In this document: positions 14,503-20,912 of the stretch, piece after piece
How positions within the stretch are numbered: the stretch's first letter is position 1
Layout of the letters: each line of letters starts with the position of its first letter
NCBI GenBank assembly: GCA_011522905.1
Contig: WTIB01000138.1
Location: 1-21,000 of the forward strand
Source of the DNA: Crocinitomicaceae bacterium
GTDB taxonomy: Bacteria > Bacteroidota > Bacteroidia > Flavobacteriales_D > Crocinitomicaceae
DNA length: 21,000 bases
Reading direction: 5' to 3'
Translations under genes and position numbers: made by a program
Notes under the pieces: model-generated
Database searches by the model: none
Told to the model about the DNA's origin: nothing
The model's input: the letters and a program-made list of their open reading frames with translations, nothing else

Positions 14503-15879
14503 ATGGAGCTACTTACAGAAAACAGGTTAAGTGAATTATTAGCTAAACAAAAACAATTTTTCCAAAGTCATAAAACCAAGGATCTTTCTTTTCGTAAGGA
14601 GAATCTCAAAAAGCTACTAAGGGTAGTTAACTTATATGAAAATGAAATCGCAGATGCCTTAAAAAAAGATTTAAATAAATCTTTTCAAGAAGCCTATCTA
14701 ACCGAAATAAGTTTGGTGAAATCCGAAATCAAGTTCCACCTTCAAAATTTAGACGAATGGGCGAAAGTTCAAAGCGTCTCAACCCCCATATATTTGCGCC
14801 CTTCAAGAAGTAAGATTCAACATGAGCCACTTGGTGTTTCATTGATTATTGCACCATGGAACTATCCCTTCCAGCTCGTATTCTGCCCATTAATTGGCGT
14901 TATATCATCTGGATGCTGTGCTATTTTAAAGCCATCTCCTGATGCTCCAAATACCTCAATGCTCATGGAGAAAATGATTGCTGAAATATTTGAAGAAGAT
15001 TATATTACTGTTGTCCATGGAGATAAGGAGGAGACTCAACTTTTATTAAAAAATAGGTTTGATCATATCTTTTTTACGGGAAGCACACGAGTTGGTAAGA
15101 TTGTAATGAAAGCAGCGGCAGAATTTTTAACCCCCGTTGTATTGGAGCTTGGAGGAAAATCGCCATGTATCGTTGATCAAAGTGCAAATCTTGAAATAAG
15201 TGCAAAGAGAATTGCTTGGTCCAAAGCCATTAATGCTGGACAAACATGTATTGCTCCGGATTATGTACTCGTTCATCAAAGTCTGAAAGATGAACTCATT
15301 TCAAAAATTGAAAAATATTGGATCGAAATGTATGGAGAAGACCCAATGAAAAGCGAGTTTTATCCTAAAATCATTAATGAGAGAGCTTTTGACAGATTAA
15401 AGGAGTTATTGTCAAATGGTGAAATTCGTTCCGGTGGAAATACGAATCGTGAAAATAGCTACATACAACCAACAATCCTCGATAACATAAATTTAAAAGA
15501 CTCGGTGATGTCTGAAGAGATATTCGGACCAATATTGCCTGTAATTGCTTTCGACGACCTTTCTGATGCTTTTGAAGTTATCCACCAATTTGAAAAGCCT
15601 TTAGCGATATATTACTATGGTTCGAGTAAAGTTGCAAAAGAGGTAATGCATAAAACGAGCAGTGGTGGTGCCTGTATCAATGATGGCTTGCTGCAAGTCG
15701 TAAATCAACATCTGCCTTTTGGAGGAGTTGGACACAGTGGAATGGGATCCTATCGAGGATTTGAGGGATTCCGTTGTTTTAGTAATGCAAAGGCAATTGT
15801 AGAGTCTCCTACCTGGATTGACGTTCCGCTTAAATATCCTCCATTTAAATGGTTTCGTTGGATTCGGAAAATTGTGTAA
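14503..15879 (+). CDS. NAD(P)-dependent aldehyde dehydrogenase, class 3-like (fatty-aldehyde type)
   Basis: Oxidises aldehydes to carboxylic acids. The 458 residues from ATG 14503 (MELLTENRLS) match the class 3 length and lack the N-terminal extension of class 1/2 enzymes; a TTG at 14488 would add five residues. Visible elements are APWNYPFQL with Asn120, the glycine motif FTGSTRVG (191-198), LELGGKSP with the general base Glu215, NAGQTC with catalytic Cys249, EEIFGPILPV, and the C-terminal FGGVGHSGMGSYRGFEGF. The C-terminus has a hydrophobic/aromatic WIDVPLKYPPFKWFRWI segment, which could aid membrane association as in fatty-aldehyde enzymes. It may be co-transcribed with rsgA-dtd (24 bp gap). 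The physiological aldehyde is not known. Confidence 0.92.
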   Translation: MELLTENRLSELLAKQKQFFQSHKTKDLSFRKENLKKLLRVVNLYENEIADALKKDLNKSFQEAYLTEISLVKSEIKFHLQNLDEWAKVQSVSTPIYLRPSRSKIQHEPLGVSLIIAPWNYPFQLVFCPLIGVISSGCCAILKPSPDAPNTSMLMEKMIAEIFEEDYITVVHGDKEETQLLLKNRFDHIFFTGSTRVGKIVMKAAAEFLTPVVLELGGKSPCIVDQSANLEISAKRIAWSKAINAGQTCIAPDYVLVHQSLKDELISKIEKYWIEMYGEDPMKSEFYPKIINERAFDRLKELLSNGEIRSGGNTNRENSYIQPTILDNINLKDSVMSEEIFGPILPVIAFDDLSDAFEVIHQFEKPLAIYYYGSSKVAKEVMHKTSSGGACINDGLLQVVNQHLPFGGVGHSGMGSYRGFEGFRCFSNAKAIVESPTWIDVPLKYPPFKWFRWIRKIV

Positions 15880-15880
15880 T

Positions 15881-15907
15881 AAAAAAACCTCATGTTTCCA
15901 TGAGGTT
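15881..15907 (-). terminator. intrinsic terminator of the cold-shock gene, possibly bidirectional
   Basis: A 9-bp perfect stem (AACCTCATG at 15886-15894 with CATGAGGTT at 15899-15907) and a 4-nt loop. On the minus strand it is followed by a run of seven T residues (15887-15881), so it is a standard terminator for the cold-shock operon. On the plus strand only a weak T-containing tail follows, but it sits 6 bases after the aldehyde dehydrogenase stop and could serve both. Confidence 0.85.
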
Positions 15908-15930
15908 GTTCTTGATTCAATGTATATCTT

Positions 15931-16125
15931 TTATTGAACTTTTGTAACGTTCACAGCGTTTAAACCACGTTGTCCCTGTTCCACTTCGTATTCAACATGA
16001 TCGTCTTCTCTGATGTTGTCTACTAAACCTGTTTTGTGAACAAAAACGTCTTCATTCGATTCTTCATCTTTAATAAATCCGTATCCTTTTTCATTGTTGA
16101 AGAATTTCACTACTCCTTTTTTCAT
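15931..16125 (-). CDS. cold-shock domain protein
   Basis: A 64-residue single cold-shock domain that binds single-stranded RNA or DNA as an RNA chaperone. It begins MKKGVVKFFNNEKGYGFIKD, with RNP1 KGYGFI (13-18) and RNP2 VFVH (27-30), and ends GQRGLNAVNVTKV, all standard for CspA-like proteins. The ATG at 16125 lies 20 nt downstream of the stop of a small basic protein gene on the same strand, so the two are likely one operon, closed by a strong terminator. Whether expression responds to cold cannot be told from the sequence. The unusually close partnership with the upstream gene is discussed under findings. Confidence 0.93.
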   Translation of the reverse strand: MKKGVVKFFNNEKGYGFIKDEESNEDVFVHKTGLVDNIREDDHVEYEVEQGQRGLNAVNVTKVQ

Positions 16126-16145
16126 TGTACTTATATTAGTTGTTA

Positions 16146-16355
16146 TTAATCTTTATTCTGATTTCTTTGTCTCGCTTTTTGGCGCTCCTCATCTTGCGTT
16201 AATGTATTATTCACTGGAGCGCTGTCCCAGTCTATTTCGCTACCGCCAGAGGAAGACTGCCTTCTCATCTCTTTTCTTTCGAGCTTTTCTTTTTTCTTAA
16301 GATTGCGATTTTTTTCGCGTTGCTTTTTATTAAATGTTTCTTGAGATCTTCCCAT
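16146..16355 (-). CDS. small basic, charged protein paired with the cold-shock gene
   Basis: A 69-residue protein starting MGRSQETFNKKQREKNRNLK. The first half is a lysine/arginine/glutamate-rich predicted helix, the middle is SSSGGSEIDWDSAPVNN, and the end is a Gln/Arg-rich tail. There is no membrane segment or signal peptide. From memory, the '(S)xETFxKKxREKxRxxKKxEK' start resembles the N-terminal half of longer Bacteroidota cold-shock proteins in which this region and the cold-shock domain are one polypeptide. Here they are separate genes 20 bp apart. RNA binding by the basic helix is a reasonable inference; the individual function is not known. Confidence 0.75.
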   Translation of the reverse strand: MGRSQETFNKKQREKNRNLKKKEKLERKEMRRQSSSGGSEIDWDSAPVNNTLTQDEERQKARQRNQNKD

Positions 16356-16650
16356 ATTTTATAAACCTGTTGATATGATTACTGCATCATGCGAAACCTC
16401 TCTCAAAGTATTGACAATAAATTCAGGATTTTGGCATGATAAAGTCATCTTTTTATGCATCATTTTATTTATTAACGACACAAAAAAGATTCAAGCTTAA
16501 AAGTACCGGATAAAACATTGACAAAGCATTTGACTCTGTCGCAACATGAGTCAAAGATAATTTATTTTTTCAGTTTTCACTGTTTAATCCAAATAACTAA
16601 TTCAACTTTAGTTTTTTATGGTATGTTTTTTGCCACTACGGTAGAACAAT
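16356..16650. other. 295-bp divergent intergenic region
   Basis: Lies between the start of the basic-protein/cold-shock operon (minus) and the small secreted protein (plus). It must hold both promoters, but I see no exact TAnnTTTG box at a convincing distance. It contains an inverted repeat at 16529-16555, a second weak one (ATCATGC 16386-16392 with GCATGAT 16434-16440, long spacer) and poly-T stretches. A long leader for the cold-shock operon is possible, as in other bacteria. No open frame here looks coding. Confidence 0.6.
16529..16555. repeat. inverted repeat TTTGACTC-N11-GAGTCAAA
   Basis: TTTGACTC (16529-16536) and its exact reverse complement GAGTCAAA (16548-16555) are separated by 11 nt. 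The centre-to-centre distance of about 19 bp would place the half-sites on nearly the same face of the helix, as for a dimeric regulator. A T-rich stretch follows, so a weak plus-strand hairpin terminator is an alternative. Confidence 0.4.
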
Positions 16651-16944
16651 ATGTTTGCATCTCGATTTATAATCGTCATTTTGTTTTCAGGACTCTTATT
16701 CAATTCAGGGTTTTCCATATGCCTTGAGACTGAATCTGTTTTAGAATTAACTGAATTTTTTTCTGATGATTATGATGATGTGAACGATGAAAATATCTAT
16801 TTATCATCACTTTATTTGGCGCCCAATATTATTTGTAATTTTAATCATGATTATTGTGAAGAGCCCATAAAAATGCCTCCTATAATTGAAACTCCACCTC
16901 CTGAATTTGGACTTTACGAGTTGAAAATAATTAGAGAATATTAA
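16651..16944 (+). CDS. small secreted acidic protein, unrecognised
   Basis: A 97-residue protein with a clear signal peptide (MFASRFIIVILFSGLLFNS) and probable cleavage around residues 20-23. The mature part is acidic (FFSDDYDDVNDENIY), contains three cysteines (SICLE, NIICNF, HDYCEE) and a proline-rich C-terminus (MPPIIETPPPEFGLYELK). It does not match a lipobox and has no further membrane span, so it is probably periplasmic or secreted. I do not recognise the family. It precedes the SPFH gene by 20 nt on the same strand, which suggests a shared transcript. A competing frame (16518-16727) lacks a signal peptide and is considered a shadow. Confidence 0.6.
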   Translation: MFASRFIIVILFSGLLFNSGFSICLETESVLELTEFFSDDYDDVNDENIYLSSLYLAPNIICNFNHDYCEEPIKMPPIIETPPPEFGLYELKIIREY

Positions 16945-16964
16945 ACCCATAAAATTAAATCATA

Positions 16965-17741
16965 ATGAAAAAAATAATGATTCTTGGCTGTATTACGGCC
17001 ATTCTATGCTCCTGCGCAGTGATAAGGCCTGGGGAGGTAGGAATAAAACAACAATTCGGTAAACTAAAGGGCAAAACCAAAACACAAGGGCTCTTGTTTT
17101 ATAACCCATTTACAAGTAGCGTTGTCCGTGTTCCGATCAGAACCATAAACAAAGAAATCAAGCTCAATCTTCCTTCAAAAGAGGGCTTGAATGTCCAAGC
17201 AGAAATTTCGATTTTGTATCACATTGAGGAAGATAAAGTTTCTGAAATTATTGCCTCAGTGGGTAAAGCCTATGAACGTACCTTAATCTTAAGTACATTT
17301 CGTTCTGCCTCTGCCGATGTTTGCGCTCGATTTTATGCCAAAGACATGCATTCGGGTAAAAGAGGTGAAATTGAGAAAGAAATAAAAACTCAAATGGCCA
17401 AACTACTAAAAGATCGTGGCTTCAATATCGAAGCTGTGCTTATGAAAAGCATCACCTTACCTAAAGGTTTGTACTCCGCCATAGAGGCAAAGCTACAGGC
17501 AGAACAAGCGGCTCAACAAATGGAATTTGTACTTCAGCGTGAAGAAAAAGAGGCCGAAAGAAAAAGAATTGAAGCACAAGGAATTCGAGATGCCCAGCTC
17601 ATTATTAAAGAGGGTATTACCGAAGGAAACATTCAATGGAAAAGTCTTGAAGTACTCAAAGAAATTTCAATGTCTCCGAATGCTAAGCTGATTTTGACCG
17701 ATGGAAAAACACCGGTCCTCATTAATGGTGATGATGATTAA
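16965..17741 (+). CDS. SPFH/prohibitin-family protein with lipoprotein signal
   Basis: A 258-residue protein. The N-terminus MKKIMILGCITAILCSC ends in a probable lipobox (Leu14-Cys15-Ser16-Cys17). The SPFH/band 7 domain follows: VIRPGEVGIKQQFGKLKG (19-36) is the classical prohibitin opening; FRSASADVCARFYAKDMHS and ERTLIL lie in the middle, and MKSITLPKGLYSAIEAKLQ (about 160-178) at its end. A charged coiled coil (EAEQAAQQMEFVLQREEKEAERKRIEAQ region) then leads to a short C-terminal domain. SPFH proteins scaffold membranes and often regulate proteases such as FtsH. Anchoring by lipid rather than a transmembrane helix would place it outside the cytoplasm. Partners are not identifiable here. 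A terminator follows. Confidence 0.85.
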   Translation: MKKIMILGCITAILCSCAVIRPGEVGIKQQFGKLKGKTKTQGLLFYNPFTSSVVRVPIRTINKEIKLNLPSKEGLNVQAEISILYHIEEDKVSEIIASVGKAYERTLILSTFRSASADVCARFYAKDMHSGKRGEIEKEIKTQMAKLLKDRGFNIEAVLMKSITLPKGLYSAIEAKLQAEQAAQQMEFVLQREEKEAERKRIEAQGIRDAQLIIKEGITEGNIQWKSLEVLKEISMSPNAKLILTDGKTPVLINGDDD

Positions 17742-17754
17742 TAATTAACTTTAG

Positions 17755-17779
17755 AGGTGCCCATTGGGCACCTATTTTT
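17755..17779 (+). terminator. intrinsic terminator after the SPFH gene
   Basis: An 8-bp perfect, G+C-rich stem (AGGTGCCC 17755-17762 with GGGCACCT 17766-17773) with a 3-nt loop, followed by ATTTTT. It starts 14 bases after the SPFH stop and ends 17 bases before the next start, so the YbjQ gene probably needs its own promoter or relies on read-through. Confidence 0.88.
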
Positions 17780-17795
17780 ATAAAACTTTAAAAAT

Positions 17796-18110
17796 ATGAT
17801 ACTATCAACAACGGAGAGCATACCCAAAAGGGAAATCGTTGAAATCTTAGGAATTGCACGCGGAAGTACTGTTCGAGCTAGGAATGTTGGACGCGATATT
17901 TTTGCAGGTCTTAAAAATATTGTAGGAGGTGAAATCACTGAATACACGAAGCTTCAGGCTCAGTCAAGAGAACAAGCTATGCAACGCATGATTGATGATG
18001 CGAAAATCTTAAATGCTGATGCTGTAATCAATATCAGGTTTACCACATCAATGGTTATGCAGGGTGCTTCCGAGATATTAGCCTACGGAACAGCTGTTAA
18101 ATTAGGATAG
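17796..18110 (+). CDS. YbjQ/UPF0145-family protein
   Basis: A 104-residue protein, close to the length of E. coli YbjQ. Family features: ILSTTESIPKREIVEILGIA at the N-terminus, a GRDIFAGLKNIVGGEITEYT segment in the middle, REQAMQRMIDDAKILNADAV as the long helix, and ILAYGTAVKL at the C-terminus. Family members form compact ring-like oligomers, and the 'heavy-metal-binding' name comes from databases. This copy has no cysteine and no histidine, so metal binding by those residues is excluded. Function unknown. The stop is followed after one base by the ATG of a membrane peptide, implying coupling. Confidence 0.88.
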   Translation: MILSTTESIPKREIVEILGIARGSTVRARNVGRDIFAGLKNIVGGEITEYTKLQAQSREQAMQRMIDDAKILNADAVINIRFTTSMVMQGASEILAYGTAVKLG

Positions 18111-18111
18111 C

Positions 18112-18237
18112 ATGCCAGAAATCATAACACTTATATATGGTATTGGGTTTTTGATTCTTTTGGGCTTGTTGATTTATTTCATCATCCAACGCATTAAAAA
18201 TAAAAAACTCGAAGATTTCGAGGACCGAGATAACTAG
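18112..18237 (+). CDS. 41-residue single-span membrane peptide
   Basis: A short gene read from the bases: ATG 18112, 41 codons, TAG 18235-18237. The peptide starts MPEIITLIYGIGFLILLGLL, continues into a hydrophobic helix ending at about residue 25, and then has a basic and acidic cytoplasmic tail (QRIKNKKLEDFEDRDN). It should insert with the tail inside by the positive-inside rule. Only one base separates it from the YbjQ-family stop, and four from the stop of the convergent M23 gene, so the space is fully used. This packing and the sensible amphipathic design support a real gene. It could anchor the YbjQ protein at the membrane; that is inference. Confidence 0.7.
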   Translation: MPEIITLIYGIGFLILLGLLIYFIIQRIKNKKLEDFEDRDN

Positions 18238-18241
18238 CTAC

Positions 18242-18814
18242 CTAGGGGTGTTTATACCTTCTGTATGATTTTAATTGAATTACTCCTTTTGAAGTGTAAA
18301 ATTTTGTAGGAAAGGTCTGTCGATAACCCTTTTTATCATAACGATATACCATAAAATGCAAATGAGACATCGAGGAATATCCTGTACTTCCAGCTTTTGC
18401 TATAAGATCTCCCGCTTGAACCGTGTCACCTTTTTTCACAAGTGCACCATTTAACATTAGATGCCAATAAGCGGCATAAGTGCCATCTCCATGACTGATA
18501 ATGACATGATTCCCTTTATTTAAATACTTTTTATTTGGCCCCCCAACATTATGATGTTGAACAACCTTGATTACTTTACCTCCCCTTGCTGCAAATATTT
18601 CTTGACCCTTTCTTAATCTAAAATCAAGTGCAAACTTATTCTTATGGGAAAACTTTCCATTATACCCCTGCATGAGCAAGACCGTTTTCCCCTTTTTAAA
18701 TGGGAGCTGATAGATATACTCATCGGAATCCACAACCTCCTCATTTTTTTGATTGTAAGAAAAAAATGGAAGTAAGCATAAGAACATTAAAACAGAAAAT
18801 CCATTATAATCCAT
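18242..18814 (-). CDS. M23-family (LytM/lysostaphin-type) zinc metallopeptidase
   Basis: Predicted peptidoglycan or protein endopeptidase of 190 residues acting in the envelope. Probable zinc ligands and catalytic residues are Asp64 (FALDF), His118 (YWHLM) and the H-x-H pair His151-x-His153 (SHLHF). The first His is His57, in SHKNKFALD. It is six residues before the Asp, not the usual HxxxD spacing, a variant I recall from some M23 subgroups. The surrounding KKGDTVQAGDLIAKAGSTGYSS loop and GDGTYAAYWHL are typical. The N-terminus is hydrophobic (FSVLMFLCLLPFF) but lacks a positive charge, so signal recognition is uncertain; residue 10 is an alternative start. It is the last gene of a three-gene minus-strand operon. 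Confidence 0.88.
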   Translation of the reverse strand: MDYNGFSVLMFLCLLPFFSYNQKNEEVVDSDEYIYQLPFKKGKTVLLMQGYNGKFSHKNKFALDFRLRKGQEIFAARGGKVIKVVQHHNVGGPNKKYLNKGNHVIISHGDGTYAAYWHLMLNGALVKKGDTVQAGDLIAKAGSTGYSSMSHLHFMVYRYDKKGYRQTFPTKFYTSKGVIQLKSYRRYKHP

Positions 18815-18821
18815 AATAATT

Positions 18822-19559
18822 TTAATCTTTCAAATATAGTTTTAATACCTCAATTACCTCGCCAGAATTTTCAATGTGGCTCATGTGCCCAGCGTTAGTA
18901 ATATTGTGAAAATGAGCTGGATTAATCAAACTAAGGTCATAATCAGAATTTTTGATGAGTGTATCACTCAACCCATGTATAATCACAATATCATTTTTAT
19001 TCAGAACTCCACTTTTGTCCTTTCTATTTTTCATCGCAGTGGAGGCATAGGCTATCGCCTCGGGGCTCATTTGTTTCGATTCATCAACAAGCTGATCAAT
19101 TTGAGGCTTATATTTTTCCTTATCGGTAAACAAATTTGGAATGGCCTCATTAAGAAAATAATCCTTCGCTTTGAAGGCAATTTTGCAAACACGATCACGA
19201 TCTTTTTTCTTTGATTCCGAATCAGACCAATAATTTGAATTTAAAAGAATGACCTTTTTACATTCTTTTTGCTTTTCTTTAATTGATAGTGCGATATATC
19301 CTCCCATACTATGACCGACAATATGGAATTTTTTAATGCCTTCTTTTTCCAAAACGGAAATAACCTCATTTGCCATCGACTCAATACTAGGCTCGGCATT
19401 ATTCAATATTTTGGAATTCCCATGACCAGGAAGGTCAATAAAAACTTTTTTGCACCGAAAATCCTCAAGGGGTAAATAATCCCACATACTCATTGACTCC
19501 AAAAATCCATGTAAAAAAAGAACTACTGGACCTTCACCAAAAACCTTATAGTGCAACAA
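18822..19559 (-). CDS. alpha/beta-hydrolase fold protein, TTG start
   Basis: A 245-residue cytoplasmic esterase-like hydrolase. The elements are in the usual order: HGF (17-19, oxyanion region), DLPGHGNS (42-49), nucleophile elbow GHSMGG with Ser84, Asp199 in HGLSDTL and His225 in NAGHMSHIE, completing a Ser-Asp-His triad. It is of the MhpC/BioH-like size and cannot be assigned a substrate. The first in-frame start after an upstream stop is TTG 19559-19557, immediately followed by a second TTG codon (19556-19554); no ATG is available before the conserved first strand. It lies 10 nt downstream of the aminopeptidase gene and 7 nt upstream of the M23 gene, so the three are one unit. Confidence 0.85.
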   Translation of the reverse strand: MLHYKVFGEGPVVLFLHGFLESMSMWDYLPLEDFRCKKVFIDLPGHGNSKILNNAEPSIESMANEVISVLEKEGIKKFHIVGHSMGGYIALSIKEKQKECKKVILLNSNYWSDSESKKKDRDRVCKIAFKAKDYFLNEAIPNLFTDKEKYKPQIDQLVDESKQMSPEAIAYASTAMKNRKDKSGVLNKNDIVIIHGLSDTLIKNSDYDLSLINPAHFHNITNAGHMSHIENSGEVIEVLKLYLKD

Positions 19560-19569
19560 GAATAATTAT

Positions 19570-20862
19570 TTAAGAATTCATCGCATCTTCTATTTCCTCA
19601 ACCTCCAAAGGAATGTCAGACATTAAATTAAAAGGAGAACCACTTTGCTGAACAACAAGATCGTCTTCAAGACGGATACCTAAACCTTCTTCAGGTATAT
19701 ATATTCCTGGCTCACAAGTGAAAACCATACCAGCCTCAATGGGCTCATTCCATAAACCAACATCATGTGTGTCAAGACCAATAAAATGAGATGTGCCATG
19801 CATAAAATACTTTTTATACGCCGGCCAATCTGGATTTTGATTCTTAATATCATCCAAGGATATCAACTTTAAATTAACAAGTTGTTCCTCCATTAAATGC
19901 CCAACCTGCTTATGATAATCTGCCATCATTACACCAGGTACTAAAAGTTTTTCGGCTTCCTTTTTAACATGTAAAACAGCATTATAAACTTCTTTTTGGC
20001 GATCGGTAAATCGGCCATTTACAGGTATGCATCGCGTGAGATCCGATGCGTAATTTGCATATTCAGCACCAACATCTAGCAGAATCACATCACCATCCTT
20101 ACATTCCTTATTATTCTCAATGTAATGTAATACACATGCATTTTTACCTGAAGCAATAATTGGAGTGTAGGCAAACCCCTTGGATGAATTCATGATAAAT
20201 TCATGAACAAGCTCCGCCTCTATGTGATGCTCCCAGACACCAGGCTTAATGTATTTTAATAACCTGTTTATCCCTGCTTTGGTAATATTACAAGCCCTTT
20301 GCATGAGTTCAATCTCAATAGGGTCTTTAACGGACCTAATTTTATGCATTATTGGTGCTGACTTATAGGTTTTATGTGCGGGATAGTCCGATTTTACTTT
20401 TTTAATAAATCTATCCTCCCTTGTTTCAACCTCTGTTTTGGCCCGTAAATGCTCATTGGTGTTTAAATAAATCCCATCTGCTTCCGACATCATCTGCTTA
20501 AATATTACTGGGAAATCCTGTAACCAATACACTGTTTTTATTCCCGAAACTTCAAAAGCATTTTTTTTGTCAAGCTTCTCTCCCTCCCAAATGGCTATAA
20601 GCTCACTGGTCTCCTTTAAGAATAATACCTCTTTGTGTTTTGGATTGGACGAATCTGGAAAAAGTACAAGTATTGACTCTTCTTGATCAACTCCCGTCAA
20701 ATGAAGAATATCTCGATGCTGCTCAAAAGGCATTGTGCTATCTGCACTAATTGGGAAAATGTCATTTGAATTGAAAACAGCTAAGGTATTTGACTCCATA
20801 CTTGAAGTAAATTTTTCTCTGTTTTTAATGTATAATTCCGACTTTATTCTTTGGTATTTCAT
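19570..20862 (-). CDS. pepP: Xaa-Pro aminopeptidase (aminopeptidase P, M24B)
   Basis: Removes an N-terminal residue followed by proline. The 430-residue protein has an N-terminal AMP_N domain (about 1-140, with MPFEQHRDILHLTGV at 44-58) and a pita-bread catalytic domain. All five dinuclear-metal ligands are present: Asp263 (LLDVGAEY), Asp274 (SDLTR), His359 (GTSHFIGLDTHD), Glu384 (TCEPGIYIPEEG) and Glu399 (IRLEDD). Length matches PepP rather than the shorter prolidases. It is the first gene of the minus-strand unit with an alpha/beta hydrolase and an M23 peptidase. A 7-of-8 match to the -7 consensus (TATTTTAG) lies about 18 nt upstream of the ATG. The product is probably cytoplasmic, since no signal peptide is visible. 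Confidence 0.93.
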   Translation of the reverse strand: MKYQRIKSELYIKNREKFTSSMESNTLAVFNSNDIFPISADSTMPFEQHRDILHLTGVDQEESILVLFPDSSNPKHKEVLFLKETSELIAIWEGEKLDKKNAFEVSGIKTVYWLQDFPVIFKQMMSEADGIYLNTNEHLRAKTEVETREDRFIKKVKSDYPAHKTYKSAPIMHKIRSVKDPIEIELMQRACNITKAGINRLLKYIKPGVWEHHIEAELVHEFIMNSSKGFAYTPIIASGKNACVLHYIENNKECKDGDVILLDVGAEYANYASDLTRCIPVNGRFTDRQKEVYNAVLHVKKEAEKLLVPGVMMADYHKQVGHLMEEQLVNLKLISLDDIKNQNPDWPAYKKYFMHGTSHFIGLDTHDVGLWNEPIEAGMVFTCEPGIYIPEEGLGIRLEDDLVVQQSGSPFNLMSDIPLEVEEIEDAMNS

Positions 20863-20889
20863 CAGGTCTATTTTTTAGCTAAAATACCG

Positions 20890-20912
20890 AAAAAGGACCA
20901 AGGAACAGGTCC
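20890..20912 (-). terminator. possible intrinsic terminator of an upstream minus-strand gene
   Basis: On the minus strand GGACC (20912-20908) and GGTCC (20899-20895) form a 5-bp stem with an 8-nt loop, followed by five T residues (20894-20890). The stem is short, so efficiency is doubtful. If real, it ends a gene entering from beyond the right edge and isolates pepP from it. A 20-residue open stretch on the minus strand ends at a TGA near 20938 and could be that gene's tail, but it is too short to assign. Confidence 0.4.

Noticed and set aside
16518..16727. Plus-strand frame of 69 codons overlapping the small secreted protein
   Set aside because: Overlaps a better candidate in another frame that has a clear signal peptide; this frame has none and crosses the inverted repeat.
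17738..17947. Minus-strand frame opposite the YbjQ gene and the SPFH terminator
   Set aside because: Contains the terminator hairpin and is antisense to a conserved gene.
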